64,000 bases of DNA from contig JALHLU010000001.1 of the NCBI GenBank assembly GCA_022844345.1, positions 62,001-126,000 on the forward strand. The letters are read 5' to 3'. The notes under the pieces were generated by a model that ran no database searches, was not told the DNA's origin, and saw only the letters and a program-made list of their open reading frames with translations. The position numbers were made by a program, and so were the translations under genes. The DNA comes from Hyphomonadaceae bacterium (GTDB taxonomy: Bacteria; Pseudomonadota; Alphaproteobacteria; Caulobacterales; Hyphomonadaceae). Positions 38,137-46,964 of this stretch are shown piece after piece (position 1 is the stretch's first letter; every line of letters begins with the position of its first letter).

Positions 38137-40125
38137 ATGAAAGCCAGAACCCTTGGGCTTGCGCTGGCCTCGGCCGCCGCAGTCGCCATGATCGCGACGG
38201 GTGTTGTCGCCAACGGCCAGGTGGCCGGCGCGAACGTCGCGGCGACGCAGGTAAAGGCGCCGGAGCGGGCCGACAATTTCCGGCTCGTCGACCAGAACTC
38301 GCGCGCGCACCTTCTGGCCTATTACAAATACGCCCCCGCAATCGTGATCGTCAGCCACGTGACCGCCTCGGCGCAGATGAATGACGCGGCGCTGGCCCTC
38401 CGCAACCTGCAGGCCTCCTTCAAGACCTCCGGCGCGGAACTCCTCTTCATCAACTCCACCCCCGGCGTGAAGCGCGAAGACATCTCCGCCGACATGAAGG
38501 CGCTCGGCCTCGACGCCCCCGTGATGATGGACGACACGCAGCTGGTCGGCGAAAGCCTCGGCATCAGCCGCGTCGCGCAGGCGCTGGTGATCGACCCCAA
38601 GACCTGGAAGATCGTCTATTCCGGCCCCATCGCGGGCCACCTCTCCGGCAAGACCGGCGGCAACACGACCGCCTACGTCGCCGACGCCGTCGCCGCGCTG
38701 GTCAAGGGCGAACCGGTGAAGATCGCCACGGCCGAACTCGCAACACCCGTCATCGCCTTCCCGAACCGCGAAGCGAAAGCCACGCACGCCAGGATCTCCT
38801 ATGAGACCGACGTCTCCCCGATCCTCGCGAAGAACTGCGTGGCCTGCCACTCCGAAGGCGGCATCGGCCCCTTCGCGATGGACAGCTACGAGAAGGTCAA
38901 GCAGTGGTCCGGCATGATCCGCGAGTCGATCCGCACGGATCGCATGCCGCCCTTCCACGCCGACCCGCATGTGGGTTCGTTCACCGGCGACATGAACCTG
39001 ACGGCGAAAGACACGCAGACCCTGATCCACTGGATCGAGGCCGGCGCGCCCCGCGGCGCGGGCTCAGACCCGCTGAAGATCAACGCCAAGCCCGCCCCTG
39101 AATGGGAGCTTGGAACGCCTGACTACATCATCGAACTCCCGGCCTACGCCGTTCCCGCCTCGGGCGTGGTCGACTACCAGAATCCGGTCGTCCTCAACCA
39201 GCTGCCCGAAGGCCGCTGGCTGCGCGCCTCCACGGTGAAGCCGTCGGACCGCCAGGCCGTGCACCACCTGCTCTCCAACGGCGTGGGCGGCTATGCCGTC
39301 GGCGCCGAGACCTCGAAATATCCCGACGGCACCGGCACCTGGGTCGCCCCGGGCCAGAAGTTCCAGTTCCAGATGCACTACACGCCCTATGGCAAGGAAA
39401 CGGTCGAGAAGACCCGCGTTGGTCTTTACTTCTATCCGGAAGGCTCACCGCCCGAGATCATGCGCCGTTCCGCCGTCGTGCTGAACGCGGGCATCGAAAT
39501 CCCGCCCAACACGCCGCGTCACGAGGAGGTCGCCTACATCACCTTCCCCGAGAAGGCGACGCTGTACTCAGTGTTCCCGCACGCCCACTATCGCGGCGAG
39601 AGCATGGCGATCTCCCTGCTCAAGCCGGGCGCGGCGAGCGAGGAGCTGATCCTCTCTATCCCGAAATACGACTTCAACTGGCAGCGCGGCTATGACTTCA
39701 AGCAGCCGATCAGCATCGCGCCGGGCACCAAGCTGATCACACGCTACGTCTACGACAACTCCAAACACAATCCAGCCAACCCTGACCCGACGATCAAGGT
39801 CACCTGGGGCGAACAGTCGTGGGAAGAAATGCAGTACACCGCGCTCGGCTTCCGCTGGGACGATGAAACGGTCGCCAACCGCAAGAACGACTACCAGACC
39901 CGCCTCGAGGAGTCGCGCACCATCGGCATGATGGACACGAACGTCGACGGCAAGGTCGCCAAGGAAGAAGTTCGCGGCCGCATGTCCCAGATGCTCCTCT
40001 CCAACTGGGACCGCGTCGATCTCGACAAGGACGGCTTCATCAGCGCCAGCGAGATGGGTCCGATCAACCAGCAGATGAACGGCCGCATCCGCGCCGCGCA
40101 GGAACAGCAGAGCGTCGGCCAGTAG
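38137..40125 (+). CDS. Secreted redoxin-like/cytochrome c/Cu-monooxygenase-like/EF-hand multidomain protein
   Basis: Signal peptide; redoxin-like segment; ILAKNCVACHSEGGIGPF haem motif; HHLLSNG, FQMHYTPYG, FPHAHYRG copper-type His motifs; DTNVDGKVAKEE and DLDKDGFISASE EF-hands. Confidence 0.82.
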   Translation: MKARTLGLALASAAAVAMIATGVVANGQVAGANVAATQVKAPERADNFRLVDQNSRAHLLAYYKYAPAIVIVSHVTASAQMNDAALALRNLQASFKTSGAELLFINSTPGVKREDISADMKALGLDAPVMMDDTQLVGESLGISRVAQALVIDPKTWKIVYSGPIAGHLSGKTGGNTTAYVADAVAALVKGEPVKIATAELATPVIAFPNREAKATHARISYETDVSPILAKNCVACHSEGGIGPFAMDSYEKVKQWSGMIRESIRTDRMPPFHADPHVGSFTGDMNLTAKDTQTLIHWIEAGAPRGAGSDPLKINAKPAPEWELGTPDYIIELPAYAVPASGVVDYQNPVVLNQLPEGRWLRASTVKPSDRQAVHHLLSNGVGGYAVGAETSKYPDGTGTWVAPGQKFQFQMHYTPYGKETVEKTRVGLYFYPEGSPPEIMRRSAVVLNAGIEIPPNTPRHEEVAYITFPEKATLYSVFPHAHYRGESMAISLLKPGAASEELILSIPKYDFNWQRGYDFKQPISIAPGTKLITRYVYDNSKHNPANPDPTIKVTWGEQSWEEMQYTALGFRWDDETVANRKNDYQTRLEESRTIGMMDTNVDGKVAKEEVRGRMSQMLLSNWDRVDLDKDGFISASEMGPINQQMNGRIRAAQEQQSVGQ

Positions 40126-40147
40126 ACGCTCTTGCTCCGGCAAAATG

Positions 40148-40180
40148 AAACAGGCGGACCCGCAAGGTCCGCCTGTTTTC
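40148..40180 (+). terminator. Rho-independent terminator
   Basis: AAACAGGCGGACC-CGCAA-GGTCCGCCTGTTT followed by TC; 22 nt after the preceding stop. Confidence 0.85.
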
Positions 40181-40207
40181 GTTTGTATTCCCGACCAGTG
40201 AGCCTGG

Positions 40208-40346
40208 CCCCTCGTGGTTCGACGGGCGCATGGCTGCGCCATGCTGCTCACCATGAGGGTCCTTCGATAGCAGTTGTACCCTGAGCCCTCATGGTGAGCA
40301 GTAACGACATGCCACGCATGGCGTTACGTCCGTCGAACCACGAGGG
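40208..40346. repeat. Nested palindromic repeat element (cloverleaf-like)
   Basis: Outer arms CCCTCGTGGTTCGACGG/CCGTCGAACCACGAGGG (17 bp) and inner arms CTGCTCACCATGAGGG/CCCTCATGGTGAGCAG (16 bp), both perfect, with side hairpins between. Confidence 0.85.
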
Positions 40347-40355
40347 CGGCCGCGC

Positions 40356-41378
40356 TCAGACCGGCTTCAGCCTGTGATGAACGACGCCCCACTCATTGCC
40401 GCCGGCATGGCCGAACAGCCCGGCCGTGGCGAGGAAGAACAGCCGCCAGCGGTTCTCCCACAGGCGCGCGTCCGCGCCGTAGACTTGTCCAAGGATCGCG
40501 CGGATCGCCTCGCGATTGGCGTCGAAATTCTTCAGCCAGTCGAGCGCCGTGCGCTCGTAGTTCTTGCCGTTCCACCACCAGTCCTGCTCCACCGCGAACA
40601 GGTCCGGGAAGTTCGCGATCAGGTCCCGGCTCGGCATCACGCCGCCCGCGAAGAAGTGGTGCGCCACCCAGTCGGCAGGATCGTTGACGTCGAAGCGATA
40701 CGGCGCAGTGCGATGCGCGAACACATGCATGAACATGCGGCCATCAGGCTTGATCCACCGGCGGCAACGTTCCAGCAGCGCCCGCCAGTTCGACATGTGC
40801 TCGAACATTTCCACCGACACGATACGATCGAACGTCTCGTCCGTGTCGAAGACGTTCATGTCCGCCGTCACGATGCGCAGGTTGGTGATGCCCTGCCGCG
40901 CGGCGCTGGCCTCGATATGGGCGCGCTGGCTGGCTGAATTCGACACCGCCGTGATCGTCGCGCCGGGGTAGCGCGCCGCCATGAACAGCGACATAGACCC
41001 CCAGCCGCAACCAAGCTCAAGGATATGCTGGCCATCGGCGAGCGCAGCATTTGTGCAGGTCGCCGTCAGCGCCCGCACCTCTGCCGCCTCCAGAGTGTCG
41101 CCCGCCTCATAGAGACAGCTCGAATACTTGAAGCGAGGCCCAAGGCACAACGCGAAGAACTCCGCCGGCACTTCGTAATGCTGCGCGTTGGCGTCCGCCG
41201 TATGCGTCGCGATCGGATGATTGCGCATCTCCTCCGCAAAGCGCGCGGACGCATCAGCCGGCGTGTGTCTCAACTGCCGGCGTACATTGCCGACCAGGAA
41301 CGACACCGCACCCTTGCGCACGATGTCCGGCAGGGGCGCGCCCTCGAACGCGATGATCGCACGTGACACCAGGCTCAT
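40356..41378 (-). CDS. Cyclopropane-fatty-acyl-phospholipid synthase family methyltransferase
   Basis: ILELGCGWGSMSLFMAARYPGATITAVSNSASQ; HYEVPAEFFALCLGPRFKYSSCLYE. Confidence 0.9.
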   Translation of the reverse strand: MSLVSRAIIAFEGAPLPDIVRKGAVSFLVGNVRRQLRHTPADASARFAEEMRNHPIATHTADANAQHYEVPAEFFALCLGPRFKYSSCLYEAGDTLEAAEVRALTATCTNAALADGQHILELGCGWGSMSLFMAARYPGATITAVSNSASQRAHIEASAARQGITNLRIVTADMNVFDTDETFDRIVSVEMFEHMSNWRALLERCRRWIKPDGRMFMHVFAHRTAPYRFDVNDPADWVAHHFFAGGVMPSRDLIANFPDLFAVEQDWWWNGKNYERTALDWLKNFDANREAIRAILGQVYGADARLWENRWRLFFLATAGLFGHAGGNEWGVVHHRLKPV

Positions 41379-42178
41379 GCCGATACTTTCTTCGGGGGCC
41401 GCGGAAAGAATGCGCTGACCCGGCGCTGATATGCGCGAAATCTGTCACCGCGGCTGGCGAGCATCGCCTTCTCCAGCGCCGGCACGCCGGTGCCAAAGCG
41501 CAGCAGCAGGAACATCATCACCGGCGCAACCAGCGTCGCCCAGCTCCATGCCACGGACGGATCTAGCGCGATCACCGGATAGGCAAGCCAGGTGACCCAT
41601 TCGAAGAAATAATTGGGATGGCGCGACCAGCCCCACATTCCCTTGTCCATGATGTCGCCATGCTGCGCTGTCTTGCGGAACCGGCGCATCTGTTCGTCGG
41701 CCATGCCCTCACCAACGATCCCCGCCGCAAGCATCGCGGCTCCCAACAAATCCCGCAGGCCAAGTTCGGCTCCCACGCCGCCATGGCTCGCTGCGAAAAC
41801 CGAAAGGCTCAACAGCGCCGCGGCCGGCGCCTGCACGATGCAAAGCAGATACATGTTGCGCTGGAACGCCCCGCCCCATTCGGTGCGCAGGCCTGCATAG
41901 CGCCTGTCCTCGTGCCTGTCCTTGGCGACGCGGTGCGCGATGTAGCCGCCCAGCCGCACCGACCAAACCGCCGCCAGCGCCGCGACCAGGTATTGCCGCG
42001 CCACGCTTTCCGCCGGTCCCGGCCAAAGCGCGGCCGTGACACACGCCGCCCCGGCCCCGAATGTCCAGAACACGTCGACCCAGCCGCCATTGCGGGTTCC
42101 CAACTGGACAAGCCAGGCCGCAGACATGACCAGCGCCATGCCTGCGAATACGGTAAGAATGGCGTCGAATGGGTTCAC
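41375..42178 (-). CDS. DUF1295 domain-containing membrane protein
   Basis: GWVDVFWTFG, MDKGMWGWSRHPNYFFEWVTW; overlaps the downstream CFA gene by 4 nt; GTG start proposed. Confidence 0.87.
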   Translation of the reverse strand: MNPFDAILTVFAGMALVMSAAWLVQLGTRNGGWVDVFWTFGAGAACVTAALWPGPAESVARQYLVAALAAVWSVRLGGYIAHRVAKDRHEDRRYAGLRTEWGGAFQRNMYLLCIVQAPAAALLSLSVFAASHGGVGAELGLRDLLGAAMLAAGIVGEGMADEQMRRFRKTAQHGDIMDKGMWGWSRHPNYFFEWVTWLAYPVIALDPSVAWSWATLVAPVMMFLLLRFGTGVPALEKAMLASRGDRFRAYQRRVSAFFPRPPKKVSA

Positions 42179-42258
42179 GGTTGACTGTACGCGCCCTTGA
42201 TGCTGACGGATCAGGCAGAAGGATTGCGGACTGCCGTCACAGACCGGTATGCCGAACC

Positions 42259-42379
42259 AGACCCCCACCTGTCCGCCCCCTAAACGGGGCGGGACCTTGT
42301 TTCACGAACTTACCTCGCATTTGAGGGCGGTGGCGCATCAGGGTTCCGCCCCGTTTAGGGGGCGGACAGGTGGGGGTCT
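42259..42379. repeat. Perfect 34-bp inverted repeat with 53-nt loop
   Basis: 42259-42292 AGACCCCCACCTGTCCGCCCCCTAAACGGGGCGG is the exact reverse complement of 42346-42379. Confidence 0.95.
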
Positions 42380-42443
42380 CTATCACCGTGTTCCGCCGTT
42401 TGCGATTGCCCCCGCTGGCGGGTCAGAACAGGACGAGGACAGC

Positions 42444-43214
42444 ATGTCCATCAGCTCAACGCCAACGGGCCTGAAGGTCACCGGCCTCGCCAAGAGTTTC
42501 GGCGGCAAGCGCGCCGTGGACGGCATCGACTTCGAGGTCCGGAGCGGCGAACTCTACGCCCTGCTCGGCCCCAATGGCGCGGGTAAAACCACGACCCTGC
42601 GCATGATCGCGGGTCTGCTCAACGCCGACGCCGGCCATGTCGAAGTGTTCGGCGTCGATGCCCGCCGCGATCCGCTGGGCGCCAAGCGGATGATCGCCTG
42701 GCTGCCCGACGAGCCCCTGCTCTATGACAAGCTGACCGCGTGGGAATATCTCGAGTTCGTCGCCGGCCTGTGGGACGTCGATCCCGCTGAGTCGCGCCGG
42801 CGCGCCGAGGATCTCCTGCGCCTTCTCGGCCTGTGGGAGAACCGCAATGACCGCTGCGAGACTTTCTCGCGCGGCATGAAGCAGAAGGCCGTGCTCGCCG
42901 GCGCTCTCATCCACGAGCCAAAGCTGCTGATGCTGGACGAGCCGTTGACCGGCCTTGATGCAGCGGCCAGCCGCCTGGTGAAAGATCTGATCCGCGAACG
43001 TGTCGCCGCCGGCGCAGCCGTGATCCTGACCACGCACATCCTAGAGGTTGCCGAGCGCATGGCCGACCGCATCGGCATCATCAAGGATGGCAAGCTGCTC
43101 ACCGAAGGCAGCCTCGGCGACCTCCAGGGCTTTGCTGGCGCGCAGGGCCAGTCGCTGGAAGACGTCTTCCTGTCGCTCACCGCCCGCACCGCCCCGGATG
43201 CCACGCCCGCATGA
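42444..43214 (+). CDS. ABC transporter ATP-binding protein
   Basis: LLGPNGAGKTTTLRMIAGLL, FSRGMKQKAVLAGALIHEPKLLMLDEPLTGLD. Confidence 0.92.
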   Translation: MSISSTPTGLKVTGLAKSFGGKRAVDGIDFEVRSGELYALLGPNGAGKTTTLRMIAGLLNADAGHVEVFGVDARRDPLGAKRMIAWLPDEPLLYDKLTAWEYLEFVAGLWDVDPAESRRRAEDLLRLLGLWENRNDRCETFSRGMKQKAVLAGALIHEPKLLMLDEPLTGLDAAASRLVKDLIRERVAAGAAVILTTHILEVAERMADRIGIIKDGKLLTEGSLGDLQGFAGAQGQSLEDVFLSLTARTAPDATPA

Positions 43215-44791
43215 GCAAGCCCGGCAGCATACCCTGGCTGATGTCCCACGAACTGCGCCTGTTCTGGCGCAGGGGAAAGACGCGGCCGAAGAGCGGGCTG
43301 ATCATCCTCGGCCTGCTCATGTCGCTCTGGCTGCTGTTCTCGTTCTTCCTGCTCCAGCGGGTCGGACCGATGATCCCGGCGCCGCCTTTCGTGAACAACC
43401 AATGGGATGGCCTCGTCCTCGCCGCCGTGGGTATCGCCATCGCCTTTATCGGCTCGGTCATGCTGTCGAGTTCCACTCTGGCGGCGGTTGACGTCATCTA
43501 CACGCGCAACGATCTCGACCTGATCCTGTCTTCGCCCCTGTCGCCCTGGCGCGTCCTGGCCGTACGCGCCGCCGCCATCGCCATCGGCGCCCTGCCGCTC
43601 TATGCGGGCTTGCTGGGCCCGCCCCTCCTGTGGCTGGCGATCTTCTCCTCGCCCCTGTGGCTCACCTCCATCATCTTCCTCGTCACGCTGGCGTTTGCCG
43701 CCACTGCGTTGGCCCTGCTGGTCGTCACAGCCCTCTTTCGCCTGATCGGCCCCAGGAACACACGCATCCTCGCGCAGATATTCAGCGCTCTGGCGGGCGC
43801 CGGGGTGTTCCTGGCCTTCCAGTATTTCAACATCGCCAGCGGCCGCTCGCGCGAGGAGGAGCAGGCTGCGATGGCCGCCTTCATCGCTAACCTGGAACTT
43901 GATCCGGGCGCCTGGTGGCTGCTGCCCTCGCGCGCCTTCACCGGCGATATCGTGTCGATCCTGATCTGGCTGGCGCTGGTCGCGTGCCTCTTCCCGTTCG
44001 CGGTCTTTCTCTTCAGCCGCCGCTTCGTGGGCGACGCAGCCGCCGCATCCGGCATGGGCCAGCGCAAGCGCGTCGCCGACGCGCGCATCATCAGCCTGCG
44101 CGGCGGCGTCATGGCGTCTGTCATCCGCAAGGAATTCCGCCTGCTGCGCCGCGACCCGCTGCTCCTCTCGCAGATCGGCATGCAGCTCCTGTATCTCCTG
44201 CCGCTGGGCTTCATCCTGATGCGGCCGGGCGGCGCGCTCACCATCACGGAAGAAACCTTCGTGCCCGTCCTCACCCTGCTGGCCTCAACCATCGCCTCCA
44301 GCCTGGTGTGGATCACCGTCTCGGCCGAAGACGCGCCGGACCTCATCTCCTCCGCGCCCGTCGCTCCCGCGATGATCGACCGCGCCAAGCTGGTCGCTGC
44401 GATCCTGCCGGTGCTGGTGCTGATGGCGATCCCCCTCGCCGCCCTGCTCTGGCGAGATCTCGCCGCAGGCCTCTGGGCCCTGGCTGGCGTTTGCCTCGCC
44501 GCAACCGCCTCGGCCCTGATCGGCCTCTGGCGCCGCATGCCCGGCTCCCGCCGCGAATTCGCAAGGCGGCGCGCCAAGGGCTCGGTGATCGCAGGGCTTG
44601 GCCAGGCCTTCGTCGCCTTCGGCATCTCCGCCGCAGCCGCCCTAGGCGCCTACGGCCTGCCGCTCATAGCGCTAATCCCCGCCCTGATCGCCGCCGCCGT
44701 CCTCGGCGTCCTCTACAAACCCAACGAAAACGGGCCCCCGAAGGAGCCCGTAGTAGTACGAAGTAGCAGTAGTAATAGTCCTAGACCTTGA
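43211..44791 (+). CDS. ABC-2-type transporter permease
   Basis: Multi-TM protein overlapping the upstream ATPase gene by 4 nt. Confidence 0.82.
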   Translation: MSKPGSIPWLMSHELRLFWRRGKTRPKSGLIILGLLMSLWLLFSFFLLQRVGPMIPAPPFVNNQWDGLVLAAVGIAIAFIGSVMLSSSTLAAVDVIYTRNDLDLILSSPLSPWRVLAVRAAAIAIGALPLYAGLLGPPLLWLAIFSSPLWLTSIIFLVTLAFAATALALLVVTALFRLIGPRNTRILAQIFSALAGAGVFLAFQYFNIASGRSREEEQAAMAAFIANLELDPGAWWLLPSRAFTGDIVSILIWLALVACLFPFAVFLFSRRFVGDAAAASGMGQRKRVADARIISLRGGVMASVIRKEFRLLRRDPLLLSQIGMQLLYLLPLGFILMRPGGALTITEETFVPVLTLLASTIASSLVWITVSAEDAPDLISSAPVAPAMIDRAKLVAAILPVLVLMAIPLAALLWRDLAAGLWALAGVCLAATASALIGLWRRMPGSRREFARRRAKGSVIAGLGQAFVAFGISAAAALGAYGLPLIALIPALIAAAVLGVLYKPNENGPPKEPVVVRSSSSNSPRP

Positions 44792-46103
44792 TCGCCTGCG
44801 CCGGCAAATCCGCAAACTTGCGCCCATCCTTCGCCATCGCGCGCAGCAGATCCGAGACCTTGATCTCATCCACATTCTTGGCCACGCGCTCGGTAACCTC
44901 CAACACGCGCTGCAGACCCACCTTGTCGCCCAGATACATCGGGCCGCCCTTGTCCTGCGGGAAGCCATAGCCATTGAGCCAGGTGACATCGATGTCGCCC
45001 GCGCGCTGGGCCATGCCCTCCTCAAGGATCGCCGCGCCCTCATTGATCATCGGGAAGATGCACTCCTCGAGGATCTCGTCGTGCGAAACCTTGCGAGCCG
45101 GCACGCCCGAAGCCGCCGCGAACTCCTTCACGATGGCCTCCACTTCCGGCGAAGGCGTGGCGTTGCGGGCCGCGTCATAGTCGTAATACCCCGCGCCCGA
45201 CTTCTGGCCACGGCGCGGCGTGCGCTCGCAGATCATGTCGCGCAACGGGTTCGCCGTGGCCGCGCCGGGCTTCCAGCCGATATCGAGACCGGCAAGATCC
45301 GACATCTGGTACGGGCCCATCTTGAAGCCGAACTTGTTGAACGCCGCATCGATATCCCACGGCATCGCACCAGCCTTCAGCAGGAAGCCAGCCGCCTGAC
45401 CGCGCCGGGCCAGCATGCGGTTGCCGATGAAGCCCGGGCACACGCCGGCAAGCGCCGCGACCTTGCCGATCTTCTTCGCCAGATCCATCGAGGTGGCGAC
45501 CACAGCATCAGAGGTGTGCTTCGCGCGCACGATCTCGAGCAGTTTCATCACGTTGGCCGGCGAGAAGAAGTGCAGGCCGATCACGTCCTGTGGGCGCTTG
45601 GTGACCGAGGCAATCTCGTTGATGTCGAGGTAGGATGTGTTGGAGGCGAGGATGCAGCCGGGCTTTGCGATCTTGTCGAGGTCGGCGAAGATTTCCTTCT
45701 TGATCGCCATGTCCTCGAAGATGGCTTCGATGATCAGGTCGCAATCGGCAAGGTCCGACCGATTCAGCGTGCCGTTCAGCAGGCCCATGCGGATGCCCAC
45801 TTCCTCCTGAGGGAAGCGGCCCTTGTCGGCCGAGGTCTGGTAGTTCTTCCGGATGACCCCAAGACCGCGATCGAGCGCCTCCTGCTTCACTTCCACGATG
45901 GTGACGGCGATGCCGACATTGGCGAAGTTCATCGAGATGCCGCCGCCCATCGTGCCGGCGCCCAGCACGCCCACCTTCTTGATCGGCTTGATCTCTGTCC
46001 CGGCCGCGAGGCCCTGGACGTTCCACGACGCCTTGGTTGCCGCGGCGATGTAGGCGGAGATCTCTTCGGCGGTTCCTGCGGGGGCGGTCAGGCTGGCTGT
46101 CAT
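44781..46103 (-). CDS. 3-hydroxyacyl-CoA dehydrogenase
   Basis: VGVLGAGTMGGGISMNFANVGIAVTIVE, LASNTSYLDINEIA, GLHFFSPANVMKLLEIV; start at MTASLTAPAG; no N-terminal enoyl-CoA hydratase domain. Confidence 0.9.
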   Translation of the reverse strand: MTASLTAPAGTAEEISAYIAAATKASWNVQGLAAGTEIKPIKKVGVLGAGTMGGGISMNFANVGIAVTIVEVKQEALDRGLGVIRKNYQTSADKGRFPQEEVGIRMGLLNGTLNRSDLADCDLIIEAIFEDMAIKKEIFADLDKIAKPGCILASNTSYLDINEIASVTKRPQDVIGLHFFSPANVMKLLEIVRAKHTSDAVVATSMDLAKKIGKVAALAGVCPGFIGNRMLARRGQAAGFLLKAGAMPWDIDAAFNKFGFKMGPYQMSDLAGLDIGWKPGAATANPLRDMICERTPRRGQKSGAGYYDYDAARNATPSPEVEAIVKEFAAASGVPARKVSHDEILEECIFPMINEGAAILEEGMAQRAGDIDVTWLNGYGFPQDKGGPMYLGDKVGLQRVLEVTERVAKNVDEIKVSDLLRAMAKDGRKFADLPAQAIKV

Positions 46104-46270
46104 GGGCGGTCCTCGACTGGGGTGGCGCGGGCAATCCCGCGTCCGGTTTCCTGAAAAAGCGCGTGTTTCCGTGCCGCGAAGGCGGCCATCCGTCAACTCG
46201 CAGGGCAAAATCGCCAGAGCCTGACCCGACGAAGCTGCGACACTCGGTCAGGTGAGCTGCCCTAGCGTAA

Positions 46271-46298
46271 CATACTTGCTTGTTCACAAGCCAATATG
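46271..46298. promoter_or_regulatory. Candidate TetR-type operator, imperfect 28-bp palindrome
   Basis: CATACTTGCTTGTTCACAAGCCAATATG, 11/14 symmetric positions; between divergent genes. Confidence 0.5.
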
Positions 46299-46310
46299 TT
46301 GGATGGCTAC

Positions 46311-46964
46311 ATGGCTGGCCGCAAACCACTTGGACGTGACGAGATGATTCTCGTCGAGGAGACGCACCGCCAGACCCAGGCGGAACGGCGAGAAACCGCC
46401 GAGCGCGCGATTCTCGAGGCGGCCGTCTCAATCGTTGCCGAACGCGGCGTCGATGAACTGACGCTCAATGCGGCGGGCGAAGCTGCCGGCTATTCACGCG
46501 CCCTGCCGACGCACTATTTCGGGACCAAGGGCGCGCTGCTCCAGGCCTTGGCCGACCATATCGTGGCAACCTACAATGAACGCGTTCGTTCTGCCCCGCT
46601 GGGGGAACACCCTGTCGAACGGCTCTGCGATCTCGTCGCATTCAGCATCGACGACGCGATCCGCGATCCGACGAGTGTTCGCGCCTATCAGAGCATCATT
46701 GCGGCCGGGCTCAATCACCCCGAGCTGCGCCTTGTTGTGGATCGCATGACCCGGCAGTCCATCGACGATCTGGCGGCTGTTGTCCGTGAGGGACGGGACA
46801 ACGGCCAAATCCGGGCAGACGCCCGCCCCGATGCGGAAGCGTCTGTCATCCTGGCATCTTTGCGTGGAGTCCTGTTTCAGTGGCTGATCATTCCCGATCA
46901 CGTGGAGCTGTTGCGCGTGCGCGACAGCCTGGTAGCGAGCATACGCAGGTCGCTGGCGGCCTGA
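46311..46964 (+). CDS. TetR/AcrR family regulator
   Basis: AILEAAVSIVAERGVDELTLNAAGEAAGYSRALPTHYFGTKGALLQAL; ORF track start 46296 overlaps the candidate operator. Confidence 0.88.
   Translation: MAGRKPLGRDEMILVEETHRQTQAERRETAERAILEAAVSIVAERGVDELTLNAAGEAAGYSRALPTHYFGTKGALLQALADHIVATYNERVRSAPLGEHPVERLCDLVAFSIDDAIRDPTSVRAYQSIIAAGLNHPELRLVVDRMTRQSIDDLAAVVREGRDNGQIRADARPDAEASVILASLRGVLFQWLIIPDHVELLRVRDSLVASIRRSLAA

Noticed and set aside
45081-46154. 357-aa plus-strand ORF opposite the 3-hydroxyacyl-CoA dehydrogenase
   Set aside because: Antisense shadow
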